The notes under the pieces are model-generated. The model had not been told where the DNA came from. It did no database searches and saw only the letters and a list, made by a program, of their open reading frames with translations. From CAVPGP01 sp963704025 (GTDB lineage Bacteria > Actinomycetota > Thermoleophilia > Gaiellales > Gaiellaceae), in the NCBI GenBank assembly GCA_963704025.1, contig CAVPGP010000005.1:372001-436000 (forward strand): a stretch of DNA of 64,000 nucleotides. Direction: 5' to 3'. The stretch's first letter is position 1. Each line of letters begins with the position of its first letter. Of this stretch, positions 53,608-61,928 are shown in pieces. Both the position numbers and the translations under genes were made by a program.

Positions 53608-54431
53608 CGGTCGACGATCCTAAGGGCTCCGACGGTCTCGCCGCGGCTGTTCGTCACGGGCACGTCGTGGAACGCCTCGATCGCGAGCAGGTGACCCAGC
53701 GCGGGGCGCAGCGCCCGCGAGGAGCCGTCCTCGACCTTGAGCGCGAGGCCGAGGCCGTCCGGTCCCGCCGCGCAGAACAGCCCCTCCGCGCCGCGCTTGG
53801 CGATCCAGCCGGGCTGCGCGCGCATCAGGTCGGTGTCGTCCGCGCCGCGACCCCCGACGAGATCCGGCCGGGCCTGCATCGCGGCGGCGATCCGCTCGGG
53901 CGTGCGCGTGAGAAGGTCGGCCGTCGAGGCGAGAGGCAGCGCGAACGTGGGTACGCCGCAGCCGTCGATCGCCGTGCCCTCGTCGCCTCCGATCAGATCG
54001 CGGATGCGCTGCTGGAGCGGATGATCCGGCAGGCGGTACCCCTGGAAGGGCCAGCCGTTCGCGCGGCAGGCGGCGAGCATGCCGGCGTGCTTGCCGGAGC
54101 AGTTGTGGCCGAGCCTGCCTTCGGGACGGCCTTCCTGGACGCCGTTCTCCAGGTCGTCCGGCGTGGCGCCCGCGCGCGCGAGCAGCAGCCGCACCGCCTC
54201 GAGCTGCTCCGGCTCGGCCTGGTGGGAGGCGCATGCGATCGCGATCTCCTCGTCGGCGAGGTCGTCGTAGGCCTCGACGAGCGGGATGGCCTGGATCGGC
54301 TTCGCCGACGAGCGGAGGAAACAGACGAGGGAGGCATCGCCGAACGCGCGGCCGTCCGTCGCGACGGCGTGCACGCGGTGCACGGCCTCCGTCACGCCAC
54401 CGCGCGTCGCGAGCACCGTCAGCGCCTCCAT
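53604..54431 (-). CDS. L-asparaginase II-like amidohydrolase (COG4448 type)
   Basis: The ATG at 54431 gives MEALTVLATRGGVTEAVHRV and 275 residues. Hallmarks are FLRSSAKPIQAIPLVEAY, IAIACASHQAEPEQ, LGHNCSGKHAGMLAACRANG and DGCGVPTFALPLASTA, with GPDGLGLALKVEDGSSRALR near the C-terminus. These identify the Rhizobium-type (asparaginase II) family, unrelated to the E. coli enzyme. It hydrolyses asparagine or related amides to acid and ammonia in the cytoplasm. Its 3' end overlaps the duplicated M55 start. Confidence 0.9.
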   Translation of the reverse strand: MEALTVLATRGGVTEAVHRVHAVATDGRAFGDASLVCFLRSSAKPIQAIPLVEAYDDLADEEIAIACASHQAEPEQLEAVRLLLARAGATPDDLENGVQEGRPEGRLGHNCSGKHAGMLAACRANGWPFQGYRLPDHPLQQRIRDLIGGDEGTAIDGCGVPTFALPLASTADLLTRTPERIAAAMQARPDLVGGRGADDTDLMRAQPGWIAKRGAEGLFCAAGPDGLGLALKVEDGSSRALRPALGHLLAIEAFHDVPVTNSRGETVGALRIVDR

Positions 54432-54442
54432 CTCCGGGGAGG

Positions 54443-55519
54443 CTACTGGGCCGCGCGCCTGCGGCTCGCCGTCAGCGGCTCGAGGACGAGCGCCGCCAGC
54501 ACCCCAACCAACAGGAGGTCGCGGGCGAGCACGATCCTTGCGACGCCCCGGTCGAGCCCGAACGCGAGCCGTTCGTAGCGAAAGGGAAACTCGAGCTGCG
54601 TGAGCACGAGCGCCGCAGCGAAGAGCGCCAGCGCGAGCCGACGGCCCGTGAGGACGACGAGCGGAATGAGCCAGGCGAGGAACTGCGGCGACAGCACCTT
54701 GCCGAAGGCGACGAATGCGCAAACCGGGCCGTCCCCCAGCGCAGCGCGTCGTCGCTCTGGCGCGCGGCGATCCAAATCGCCACCACCCCGCCCACCTGCA
54801 GCACCGTCGTCAGCGCCTGCACCGCGGCGACACCCTGGCCGGCGAGGTTGTCGGACCCGTGCGAGTGGACGGAGCGAACGTCGGCGCCAAGGACGCCGAG
54901 CCGCCGAGGTTCTCGACCTGCAGCGGTCTGCTCCGCTGCGTGTGGATGCTGTCCCAGAGGCCGCTCGGGGCGACCAGCGCGAACGGCACGATCGCCGCCA
55001 CGAGCACGAGCCCGAACCCGGTCAGCCCGCGCCGGCTCCAGGGGAAGAGCGGCAGCAGCACGACCGGCCAACCTTCGCTGCCGTCGCGACCGCCAGCAGC
55101 GCGAACGCAGCTCGTTGGCGCCCGGCCGCGAGGGCCGCGAGAGCGCCGACGGCGAGCGCGGTCGGCCAGAGGTCGAAGCGGTAGAGGACGACCGAGCCGA
55201 GCAGCAACGGCGCGAGCGCCGCGGCGAGCAGCGCGCGGTTCCCAGCGCCGGCCGCGCGGAGCGCGAGCAGCATCGCCAGGCCACACAGCACCATCAACGC
55301 CTGGAAGAGGCGGTTGTAGCGCACGAAGTCCTCGTGCTCGACGAGCGCGGGCGCGACGAACACGGGCAGCGCGGCGGGTGGGTACTCGACGTCGAAGTCC
55401 CGGTAGGGCACGTCTCCGTGGACGACGTTGCTCCCGCAGCGGAAGTATGTCGTCGTGTCGAGGATCAGGTGCCGTCCGTAGAAGCCGATGCGCAGGATCC
55501 CGACGACGGCGACGACCAC
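54443..55519 (-). CDS. GT87/DUF2029-type polyprenyl-phosphate-linked mannosyltransferase-like membrane protein, frameshifted
   Basis: The span codes for about 358 residues with eight or more hydrophobic helices. The N-terminus is VAVVGILRIGFYGRHLILDT, and the first extracytoplasmic loop carries YRDFDVEYPPAALPVFV, whose Asp and the EYPP stretch are typical of GT-C glycosyltransferases of family 87. Later frames give LLGSVVLYRFDLWPTALAVG, AIVPFALVAPSGLWDSIHTQ, VQALTTVLQVGGVVAIWIAA and FGKVLSPQFLAWLIPLVVLT. Frame changes occur near 55060, 54880, 54830 and 54725. The start may be GTG 55519. It heads an operon with the asparaginase gene 11 bases downstream. Confidence 0.72.
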
Positions 55520-55556
55520 GGCGAGGACGGCGAGCGTGCGGATACGCTCATTTCTC

Positions 55557-56384
55557 GTGCCCGAGCTACCCGAGATGGAGGCGTGGCGCCGCGCCCTCGA
55601 CGACCCCGTCCGCGCCTACCCGATCGAGAAGGCGGGTCCGGCGCACATCGCGACGCTGAAGACGTTCGACCCACCGCTGCAGGCGCTCGAGGGCGAAGGG
55701 CTGGCCGGTGCGCGGCGCCGCGGCAAGCGGCTGCTCTTCCCCACCGACGACGGCGGGCTCGTGCTGCTCGTGCACCTGATGACCGCCGGCCGGCTCAGGT
55801 ACCTCCACCCGGGCGAGAAGGGGCCCAAGACACCCGCCTTCCGGCTGCGCTTCACGGACGGCGCAGAGCTCGTGCTGACCGAGGCGGGCGCGAAGAAGCG
55901 GGCCGGCGTCTGGCTGCTCCGACCGGAGTCGGTCGAGGCCGAGCTCGCGCACCTCGGGCCTGAGGCCGACGAGGTCACCGCCGGTGAGCTCGGCGAGATC
56001 CTCCGTTCCGACTCCCGCCGCCTGCACGCCGCGCTGCGCGACCAGCGCCTGCTCGCCGGAATCGGCCGCGCGTGGGCGAACGAGATCCTGCACGCCGCGA
56101 AGCTGTCCCCCTACGCGCTGACGACGCAGCTCTCGGACGAGGAGGTGGCGCGACTGCACAAGGCGATCCAGTCGGAGCTCGCGCGGGGCCTCGCGCTGCG
56201 AGAGCGCGGCGCGAGCGACGCGAAGACATATCGGGTCCACCGGCACCTCGGGGAGCCGTGCTACGTCTGCGGGGCTCCACTCGCGCAGGTCGACTTCGAG
56301 GAGCACACGATCTTCTACTGCCCGCACTGCCAGACCGAGGGGCGCGTGCTGAAGGACCGGCGTCTCTCGAGGCTTCTGCGGTGA
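55557..56384 (+). CDS. Fpg/Nei-family DNA glycosylase-AP lyase
   Basis: The GTG at 55557 gives VPELPEMEAWRRAL, placing Pro2 and Glu3 exactly as the catalytic pair of this family. The beta-strand Lys region reads RRRGKRLLFPTDDGGLVLLV with HLMTAGRL, and the H2TH region LLAGIGRAWANEILHAAKLS. The C-terminal zinc finger is CYVCGAPLAQVDFEEHTIFY followed by CPHCQ (four Cys). All functional elements are present, and the enzyme removes oxidised bases. Length (275) is normal. The stop overlaps the GTG of the next gene (GTGA). Whether the specificity is Fpg- or Nei-like cannot be settled by eye. Confidence 0.92.
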   Translation: MPELPEMEAWRRALDDPVRAYPIEKAGPAHIATLKTFDPPLQALEGEGLAGARRRGKRLLFPTDDGGLVLLVHLMTAGRLRYLHPGEKGPKTPAFRLRFTDGAELVLTEAGAKKRAGVWLLRPESVEAELAHLGPEADEVTAGELGEILRSDSRRLHAALRDQRLLAGIGRAWANEILHAAKLSPYALTTQLSDEEVARLHKAIQSELARGLALRERGASDAKTYRVHRHLGEPCYVCGAPLAQVDFEEHTIFYCPHCQTEGRVLKDRRLSRLLR

Positions 56385-56830
56385 TCGCGATCGAGCGCGC
56401 GTTCGAGGCGAGCGACGACCTCGTCTCCGCGCTCGGGCGGCTGCTGCCGCAGCTCTCGCGCAGCGCCGCGCCGCCCGGTCCGCCCGAGCTGGCGGAGCTG
56501 CTCGCGCAGCCGGGGACGACACTGCTCGTGGCGCGCGACGGCGACGCGATCGTGGGCACGCTGACGCTGCTCGTCCACCGGCTCCCGACCGGGATCAAGT
56601 CCCGCATCGAGGACGTCGTCGTCGACGAGGCCGGCCGCGGCAAGGGCGTCGGCGAGGCGCTGACGCGCGAGGCGCTGCGCCTCGCGGCCGATGCGGAAGC
56701 GGTGCAGGTGGAGCTCTCGTCGCACCCGTCGCGCGAGGCGGCGAATCTCCTCTACCGGCGGGTCGGCTTCCGGCAGCGGGAGACAAACGTGTACCGCTAC
56801 CAACCGGCGGAGCGGCGCTCCTCGCCATAG
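56381..56830 (+). CDS. GNAT-family N-acetyltransferase
   Basis: The GTG at 56381 overlaps the glycosylase stop, giving 149 residues. The domain reads IAIERAFEASDDLVSALGRL, TLLVARDGDAIVGTLTLLVH, motif A VVVDEAGRGKGVGEALTREA and motif B SREAANLLYRRVGFRQRETN. The acceptor is unknown. It is translationally coupled to a DNA repair enzyme, which may reflect operon convenience only. Confidence 0.9.
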   Translation: MIAIERAFEASDDLVSALGRLLPQLSRSAAPPGPPELAELLAQPGTTLLVARDGDAIVGTLTLLVHRLPTGIKSRIEDVVVDEAGRGKGVGEALTREALRLAADAEAVQVELSSHPSREAANLLYRRVGFRQRETNVYRYQPAERRSSP

Positions 56831-56865
56831 CTCCCTCTGCGGAACATCACGCGCGGCGCCCGCAT

Positions 56866-56980
56866 CCGGTGCCAGGCACCGTCGTGACGTGTGACGAAAG
56901 CGGCACAAAAGACGCCGGTTCGAGCGCCCGCACCGATTCGCCAGACGTCCCGAGGGGACATGTCCGGTGCCTGGCACCGG
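56866..56980. repeat. Palindrome-flanked intergenic element
   Basis: The left palindrome CGGTGCCAGGCACCG (56867-56881) and right palindrome CCGGTGCCTGGCACCGG (56964-56980) flank about 82 bases. Next to the right one is a further imperfect dyad (GACGTCCC / GGGGACATGTC). The interval lies between the acetyltransferase and Rieske oxygenase genes and overlaps possible upstream starts of the latter. Confidence 0.75.
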
Positions 56981-57008
56981 CAGGAAGGCGTCACGTACAG
57001 TCCACTGC

Positions 57009-58052
57009 GTGGCGCTTCGGGCCGATGTGGAGAACGGCAGGACGCTCCCCTTCCACTGGTACTCCGACCCGGTGGTGCTGCACCGGGAGCAGGAGCGCGT
57101 CTTCGCGCGCACGTGGCAGTACGCGGGTCGCGCGGAGCAGGTGGCTGGGCCGGGCGACTTTCTCGCCACGGATTGCGGCGACGTACCCGTGCTCGTCGTG
57201 CGCGACCGCGCGGGGGAGCTACGCGCGTTCCTGAACGTCTGCCGGCATCGCGGCTCGACGCTCGTCGCGGGCTGCGGCCGTCGCCAGACGATCCAGTGCG
57301 GCTACCACGCCTGGACGTACGACCTCGACGGCTCGCTCCGGCGGGCGCCGCGCTCTGAGCGCGAGCCGGGCTTCGACCCCGCCGACTGGTCGCTCGTCCC
57401 CGCGAGCGCCGACACCTGGGGCCCCTTCCTCTTCGTCAACCCGGACCCGGACGCCGCCCCCCTCGCCGAGACGCTCGGCCTCCTCCCGGAGCTCCTCACG
57501 CGTGACATCGACCTCGCGCAGCTCCGCTTCCACTCGCGCGTCGAGCTGGAGCTGAACGCGAACTGGAAGATCGCAGTCGAGAACTTCCTCGAGTGCTACC
57601 ACTGCCCGACCGCGCACCCCGGCTTCAGCGCGGCGGTCGACGTCGACCCGGACAGCTACCTGCTGGACGCGTACCCGACCTTCGCCGCGCAGCACTGCGT
57701 CGCGCGCGAGGGCGGCGCGGGCGGCCAGTTCCACCTGATCTGGCCGAACACCGGCATCAACGTCTTCCCCGGGCCGCCGAACCTCTCGATCGGGCCGATC
57801 CTGCCGGCCGGCCCAGACCGGACGCGGCGCTACCTCGACTACTTCTTCGCACCCGACGCCGACCCCGCCTGGCTGGAGGAGTTCTTCGCCTTCGACGACC
57901 AGGTCGGCCGCGAGGACACTGCGCTCGTGGAGTCGGTGCACCGGGGGATGCGCTCCGGGCTCGTCGACCACGGCCGGCTCCTGCTCTCGAGCGAGGGGCT
58001 GATCCACGCCTTCCAGACCTGGATGCTGGATCGGCTCACGCCCGAGGGGTAG
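57009..58052 (+). CDS. Rieske non-haem iron oxygenase, catalytic alpha subunit
   Basis: The GTG at 57009 (VALRADVENGRTLPFHWYSD) gives 347 residues; an earlier GTG at 56967 lies inside a repeat. The Rieske centre is NVCRHRGSTLVAG with CGYHAWTYDLDGSLRRAP (Cys-His, Cys-His). The mononuclear iron site is NFLECYHCPTAHPGF (Asp/Glu, His, His). The C-terminal half has GINVFPGPPNLSIGPILPAG. The sequence pattern resembles GbcA/CntA-like demethylating or quaternary-amine oxygenases. No reductase gene is adjacent, so electrons must come from a partner encoded elsewhere. It is followed 40 bases later by an amino-acid-type ABC transporter. Confidence 0.9.
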   Translation: MALRADVENGRTLPFHWYSDPVVLHREQERVFARTWQYAGRAEQVAGPGDFLATDCGDVPVLVVRDRAGELRAFLNVCRHRGSTLVAGCGRRQTIQCGYHAWTYDLDGSLRRAPRSEREPGFDPADWSLVPASADTWGPFLFVNPDPDAAPLAETLGLLPELLTRDIDLAQLRFHSRVELELNANWKIAVENFLECYHCPTAHPGFSAAVDVDPDSYLLDAYPTFAAQHCVAREGGAGGQFHLIWPNTGINVFPGPPNLSIGPILPAGPDRTRRYLDYFFAPDADPAWLEEFFAFDDQVGREDTALVESVHRGMRSGLVDHGRLLLSSEGLIHAFQTWMLDRLTPEG

Positions 58053-58092
58053 TCTCAAAGCCCCTCGTTTTCCAACCATAGGAGGACTCCTC

Positions 58093-58893
58093 GTGAAGCG
58101 TCTCGCCACGCTGCTCGCGCTGGCATCGCTCGTCGCCGCGGTGGCCGCACAGGCACGGCCCGCCTCCCCGCCGACAATGACCCCCGGCACGTTGACCGTG
58201 GCGTTCGGCGACTCGGCGGTCAACTTCGCCGCAGGCTCGGTCCGCGGCTCGAAGATCATCAACCCGAAGGGCTACGAGGTCGACCTCTCGAAGGCGATCG
58301 CGACAAAGCTCGGCCTCGCCAAGGTCAACTACGTCTACTCGCCCTGGAACAGCCTCTTCGCGCCGGGCACGAAGAAGTTCGACATCTCCTTCCAGGAGGC
58401 GACGATCACCGCCCAGCGGAAGAAGACGGTCGACTTCACGACGTCCTACTTCAACGCGAACCAGGGCGTGCTGCTCTCGAAGAAGGCGGCTGTCCCGCAC
58501 TCGATCGCCGACCTGCAGAAGCTGCAGACGTGCGCCCAGGCGACGACGACCGGCCTCGACTGGATCAAGCAGAAGCTGCACCCGTCGAAGACGCCGCTCG
58601 TCTACCAGTCGACCTCGGCGGCGTTCACCGCCGTGCAGGTCAACCGCTGTGAGGCCCTGATTCTCGACACGCCGATCGTGGCCTCCGAGAAGAAGGCGCG
58701 CCCGGGGTCGTACGGCTCGGTCGCCGGTCAGATCGTGACGAAGGAGCAGTACGGCGCCGTGCTCCAGAAGGGCTCGAAGCTGACGCCGGCCGTGAACACG
58801 GCGATCAAGGGCCTCTGGGAGAGCGGCACGATCTCGAAGCTGCAGAAGAAGTGGTTCGCGATCGACTTCTCGAAGGTGCCGACCCTGAAGTAG
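58093..58893 (+). CDS. Polar amino acid-type ABC transporter substrate-binding protein (SBP family 3)
   Basis: The GTG at 58093 follows GGAGGA. The 266-residue protein starts with a signal peptide (MKRLATLLALASLVAAVAAQ). Family 3 features: GTLTVAFGDSAVNFAAG, KGYEVDLSKAIATKLGLAKV, FDISFQEATITAQRKKTVDF, TSYFNANQGVLL and a C-terminal LWESGTISKLQKKWFA. It has no lipobox Cys. It should bind an amino-acid-like solute, plausibly related to the substrate of the upstream Rieske enzyme. Confidence 0.9.
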   Translation: MKRLATLLALASLVAAVAAQARPASPPTMTPGTLTVAFGDSAVNFAAGSVRGSKIINPKGYEVDLSKAIATKLGLAKVNYVYSPWNSLFAPGTKKFDISFQEATITAQRKKTVDFTTSYFNANQGVLLSKKAAVPHSIADLQKLQTCAQATTTGLDWIKQKLHPSKTPLVYQSTSAAFTAVQVNRCEALILDTPIVASEKKARPGSYGSVAGQIVTKEQYGAVLQKGSKLTPAVNTAIKGLWESGTISKLQKKWFAIDFSKVPTLK

Positions 58894-58896
58894 CGC

Positions 58897-59632
58897 ATGC
58901 ACGACGTTCTCCAGAAGTTCTTCAACCCGCACGACTTCCGGCTCGCGCTGCCGGACGTGTGGGCGGGCTTCCAGGTGAACATCAAGCTGATGATCGTCTC
59001 CGAGGCGCTGGTGCTCGTGCTGGCGCTCGGGCTGGCCGTCGTCCGCGGACTGCCGGGGCGCGGGGCGAAGCCGCTCCGCGCCCTGGCGATCGTGTACACG
59101 GACGTCTTCCGCGGCACGCCGCTGATCCTCGTCGCGCTGCTCGTCGGCTTCGGCCTGCCCGGCGCTCCAGGCGCCCTGGATCTCCAGCCGCTCGAACTTC
59201 TTCTACGGCGTCATGGCGCTGACGCTCGTCTACACGGCGTACGTGACCGAGGTCTACCGCGCCGGCATCGAGTCGGTGCACCCGAGCCAGCGGATGGCGG
59301 CGCGGTCGCTCGGGCTCATCGTACTGCGCAGTCGATGCGCTACGTCGTCATCCCGCAGGCGGTGCGCCGGGTGATCCCGCCGCTGCTCAACGACTTCGTC
59401 GGGCTGCAGAAGGACACTGCGCTCGTGCTCGGTGATCGGCGTCGCCGAGGCGGCGCAGCAGGCCCAGAGGTACTCACAGACGTACGCGAACTTCACCTCG
59501 TACGTGGTCGCCGCCGTGTTCTTCGTCCTGCTGACGATCCCGCTCGCGCGCTTCACCGACCACCTGATCGCGCAGCGCGAGCAGCGCGAGCGCGCGGCCG
59601 CGCGGGGCGGAAACAGTGAGGTTGCGCGATGA
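58897..59632 (+). CDS. Amino acid ABC transporter permease, frameshifted
   Basis: The protein starts MHDVLQKFFNPHDFRLALPD. It has FQVNIKLMIVSEALVLVLAL as first helix, VYTDVFRGTPLILVALLVGF typical of HisM/GlnP permeases, and LTLVYTAYVTEVYRAGIESV followed by the coupling loop GLIVLR-QSMRYVVIPQAVRRVI. It ends with SYVVAAVFFVLLTIPLARFT. Frame changes are needed near 59195, 59325 and 59430. The ATG of the ATPase overlaps its stop (ATGA). Confidence 0.85.
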
Positions 59633-60381
59633 GCTTCGTCGAGGTGCGCGACGTCTCGAAGCGCTTCGGCGACAGCACGGTGCTCCGAAGGGCGTCGATC
59701 GCTGGAGGTCGGAGAGCACGAGGTCGTCTGCCTGATCGGCGCGTCGGGCTCCGGCAAGTCGACGCTGCTCCGCTGCGTCAACCTGCTCGAGCGCGTCGAC
59801 ACGGGACGGATCGCCGTCGACGGCCAGGACGCTCACGAACGGCAAGGTCGACGTCAACGCGCTGCGCCGCAAGATCGGGATCGTCTTCCAGGCCTACAAC
59901 CTCTTCCCGCACATGACCGTGCTCGAGAACGTGACGCTCGCGCCGAAGAAGGCGCTCGGCCTGTCCGCGCGCGAGGCACGCGGCCAGGCGATCGAGCTGC
60001 TCGGGCGGATCGGTCTCGCCGACAAGGCGGACGAGTACCCCGACCGGCTCTCCGGCGGACAGCAGCAGCGCGTCGCGATCGCGCGCGCGCTCGCGATGGG
60101 GCCCGAAGCTGATGCTGCTCGACGAGATCACGTCGCGCGCTCGACCCGCAGCTCGTCTCGGAGGTGCTCGAACCTCGTCCGCGAGCTGGCCGACTTCGGC
60201 ATGACGATGATCATCGCCACGCACGAGATGTCGTTCGCGCGGGAGGTCGCCGACCGCGTGTGCTTCCTCGACGCCGGCGTGATCGCCGAGGAGGGCGACC
60301 CGGAGCGGATCTTCAGCGCGCCCGAGCAGGCCGCGCACGCGCGAGTTCCTGGCGCGGGTGATCGAGGCGGGGCGGCTGTGA
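59629..60381 (+). CDS. Amino acid ABC transporter ATP-binding protein (GlnQ/HisP type), frameshifted
   Basis: The sequence begins MSFVEVRDVSKRFGDSTVLR. Walker A is CLIGASGSGKSTLLRC, the Q loop IVFQAYNLFPHMTVLENVTL, signature LSGGQQQRVAIARALAMGPE, Walker B LMLLDEITS and H loop MIIATHEMSFAREVADRVCF. It ends EEGDPERIFSAPEQA and a tail reading FLARVIEAG. Frame changes are needed near 59700, 59830, 60105, 60135 and 60345. GTG 60378 of the next gene overlaps the stop. Confidence 0.87.
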
Positions 60382-60969
60382 CGCTCGCGCTCACCGCGCG
60401 CCGCTCGGGCTGGCCGGCGTTCCTCGCGGTGCCGCTCTTCTTCGCCTCGCTGATGGCGGCCTCGCTGGCGGTCGAGAAGGCGCACGTCTACGAGTGGATC
60501 CGCCACGGGCGCCTCTTCCGCACGCATGCACCCGCCGGTCGCCTCGATGGAGGCGAGGATCTGGCTGCTCGCGCTGGTGCCGCCGCTTCTGCTCTGGTGC
60601 TCGGGGCGCGGCTCGCCTCGCGGCTGCCCTACGGCATCTACCTCGCGCGCGATCGGCGCGATCGTCGACTCGCTCGCGGTCACGCACCGGCTCGCCGTCT
60701 GGGAGCGCCACCACACGGCGCGGTTCCCGTTCGGCGCGGACATGATCCCGGACTCCAGCACCTCGAGCTCGCTCGTCAAGGGGCAGTGGGAGGCGAACGC
60801 GCGCGAGACTGCGGTCAGCCTCGGCCACTACACGATCGCGCTCGCGATCGCGGCGATCCTGATCACCGCCGGGCTGGAGCTGCGCCGCCGCCGCGGCGTG
60901 CCGCCGCTCGACACGACCGAGGGCGCGCTCGAGACGGGCGGCGCCCCGCAGCTGTCCGGGCCGACCTAG
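60378..60969 (+). CDS. Membrane protein of unknown function in the amino-acid transporter operon, frameshifted
   Basis: Three hydrophobic segments are visible: PAFLAVPLFFASLMAASLAV near the N-terminus, IWLLALVPPLLLW in the middle, and HYTIALAIAAILITAGLELR near the C-terminus. Between them lies a soluble part, AIGAIVDSLAVTHRLAVWER. It ends TTEGALETGGAPQLSGPT. Frame changes are needed near 60520 and 60650. The overlapping start (GTGA) implies co-expression with the transporter. I do not recognise a family. Confidence 0.55.
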
Positions 60970-60975
60970 GCCGGC

Positions 60976-61920
60976 TCACGCCGGCTGCGCATCGGCGAAG
61001 ACGGTCGCCCAGTCGTTCTTGACGCTCACGACCGTCCAGTCGTGCTTCTCGGCCAGCTCGAGCGACGTCTCGGCACCCGCGGTGTAGGCGAACTCGCGCT
61101 CGCCGTCGTCGTGGAGCAGGAGCAGCCGCAGCGCGGGGCGGTCCTTCCCGCCGGCGTAGCGGAGCATGGGGATGTCGCCGTTCGAGTTGCCGCCGGCGAG
61201 AATCGGACGCTGCCCGATCCGGCTCCAGATCCGAACGGGCTTGACAGGGCCGTCGTCGAAGAAATCCATCGCCGCCTCGTAGGCGACGCGGCCACCGTGC
61301 TCGTCGTCGGTGTAGACGAGCGCGTTCGAGCTCCCGATCACGCGCTCGGAGGGGATGCCGTACATGTCGCCCGTGACCGGCCGCATGAAGTCGCGGTCGC
61401 CGCCCGAGGCGATGTAGTTCGTGAACCCGTTGGCCTCGAGGTAGCGCAGGAGCTCGATCATGGGCACGTACCCGCACTCGCTGAAGGGCCGGCCGAGCGT
61501 CGGATGCCTCCCGTTGCGCAGGAACGCCTCGGCGGCGGCCGAGTACTCATCGACCGTCTGGCCGGCGAAGACCTGGAGGATGCCTTCCATGAGCACCTTC
61601 ACATCCGAGTCGTCGCCGTGGTAGTGCTTCGTGATCGCCTCTCCGAGCCAGCCGTAGTCCTTGTCGTAGGCGGCCTGCCACGGTTGCCGCCGGCGCAGGG
61701 ATTCGTCGGCCTCTGCCATCACCGCGAGGCGCATGAGGATGAAGCCGAGCTCGATCGGCATGGGCTTCTCGCACCAGAGGGTGCCGTCGTTGTCGAAGAC
61801 GGCGATCCGCTCGGCAGGCGGGACGTACTCCGACCCGCCCTCCTCCGTCACGCGGTCGACGAAGTCGACGATCGACCTGCGCGTCTCCGTGTCGTGCCAC
61901 GAGGTCAGCAGGTCGCTCAT
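60976..61920 (-). CDS. HAD-superfamily hydrolase (phosphoserine phosphatase-like)
   Basis: The ATG at 61920 gives 314 residues. HAD motif I is AVFDNDGTLWCEKPMP (DxD), motif II IASGGDRDFM and motif III/IV ILAGGNSNGDIPMLRYAGG. The large cap between motifs I and II includes ADESLRRRQPWQAAYDKDYG. It hydrolyses a phosphomonoester of unknown identity in the cytoplasm. It lies 8 bases downstream of the sulfatase gene on the same strand, a pairing compatible with salvage of sulfated or phosphorylated esters. Confidence 0.88.
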   Translation of the reverse strand: MSDLLTSWHDTETRRSIVDFVDRVTEEGGSEYVPPAERIAVFDNDGTLWCEKPMPIELGFILMRLAVMAEADESLRRRQPWQAAYDKDYGWLGEAITKHYHGDDSDVKVLMEGILQVFAGQTVDEYSAAAEAFLRNGRHPTLGRPFSECGYVPMIELLRYLEANGFTNYIASGGDRDFMRPVTGDMYGIPSERVIGSSNALVYTDDEHGGRVAYEAAMDFFDDGPVKPVRIWSRIGQRPILAGGNSNGDIPMLRYAGGKDRPALRLLLLHDDGEREFAYTAGAETSLELAEKHDWTVVSVKNDWATVFADAQPA

Positions 61921-61928
61921 CCCGTCCC

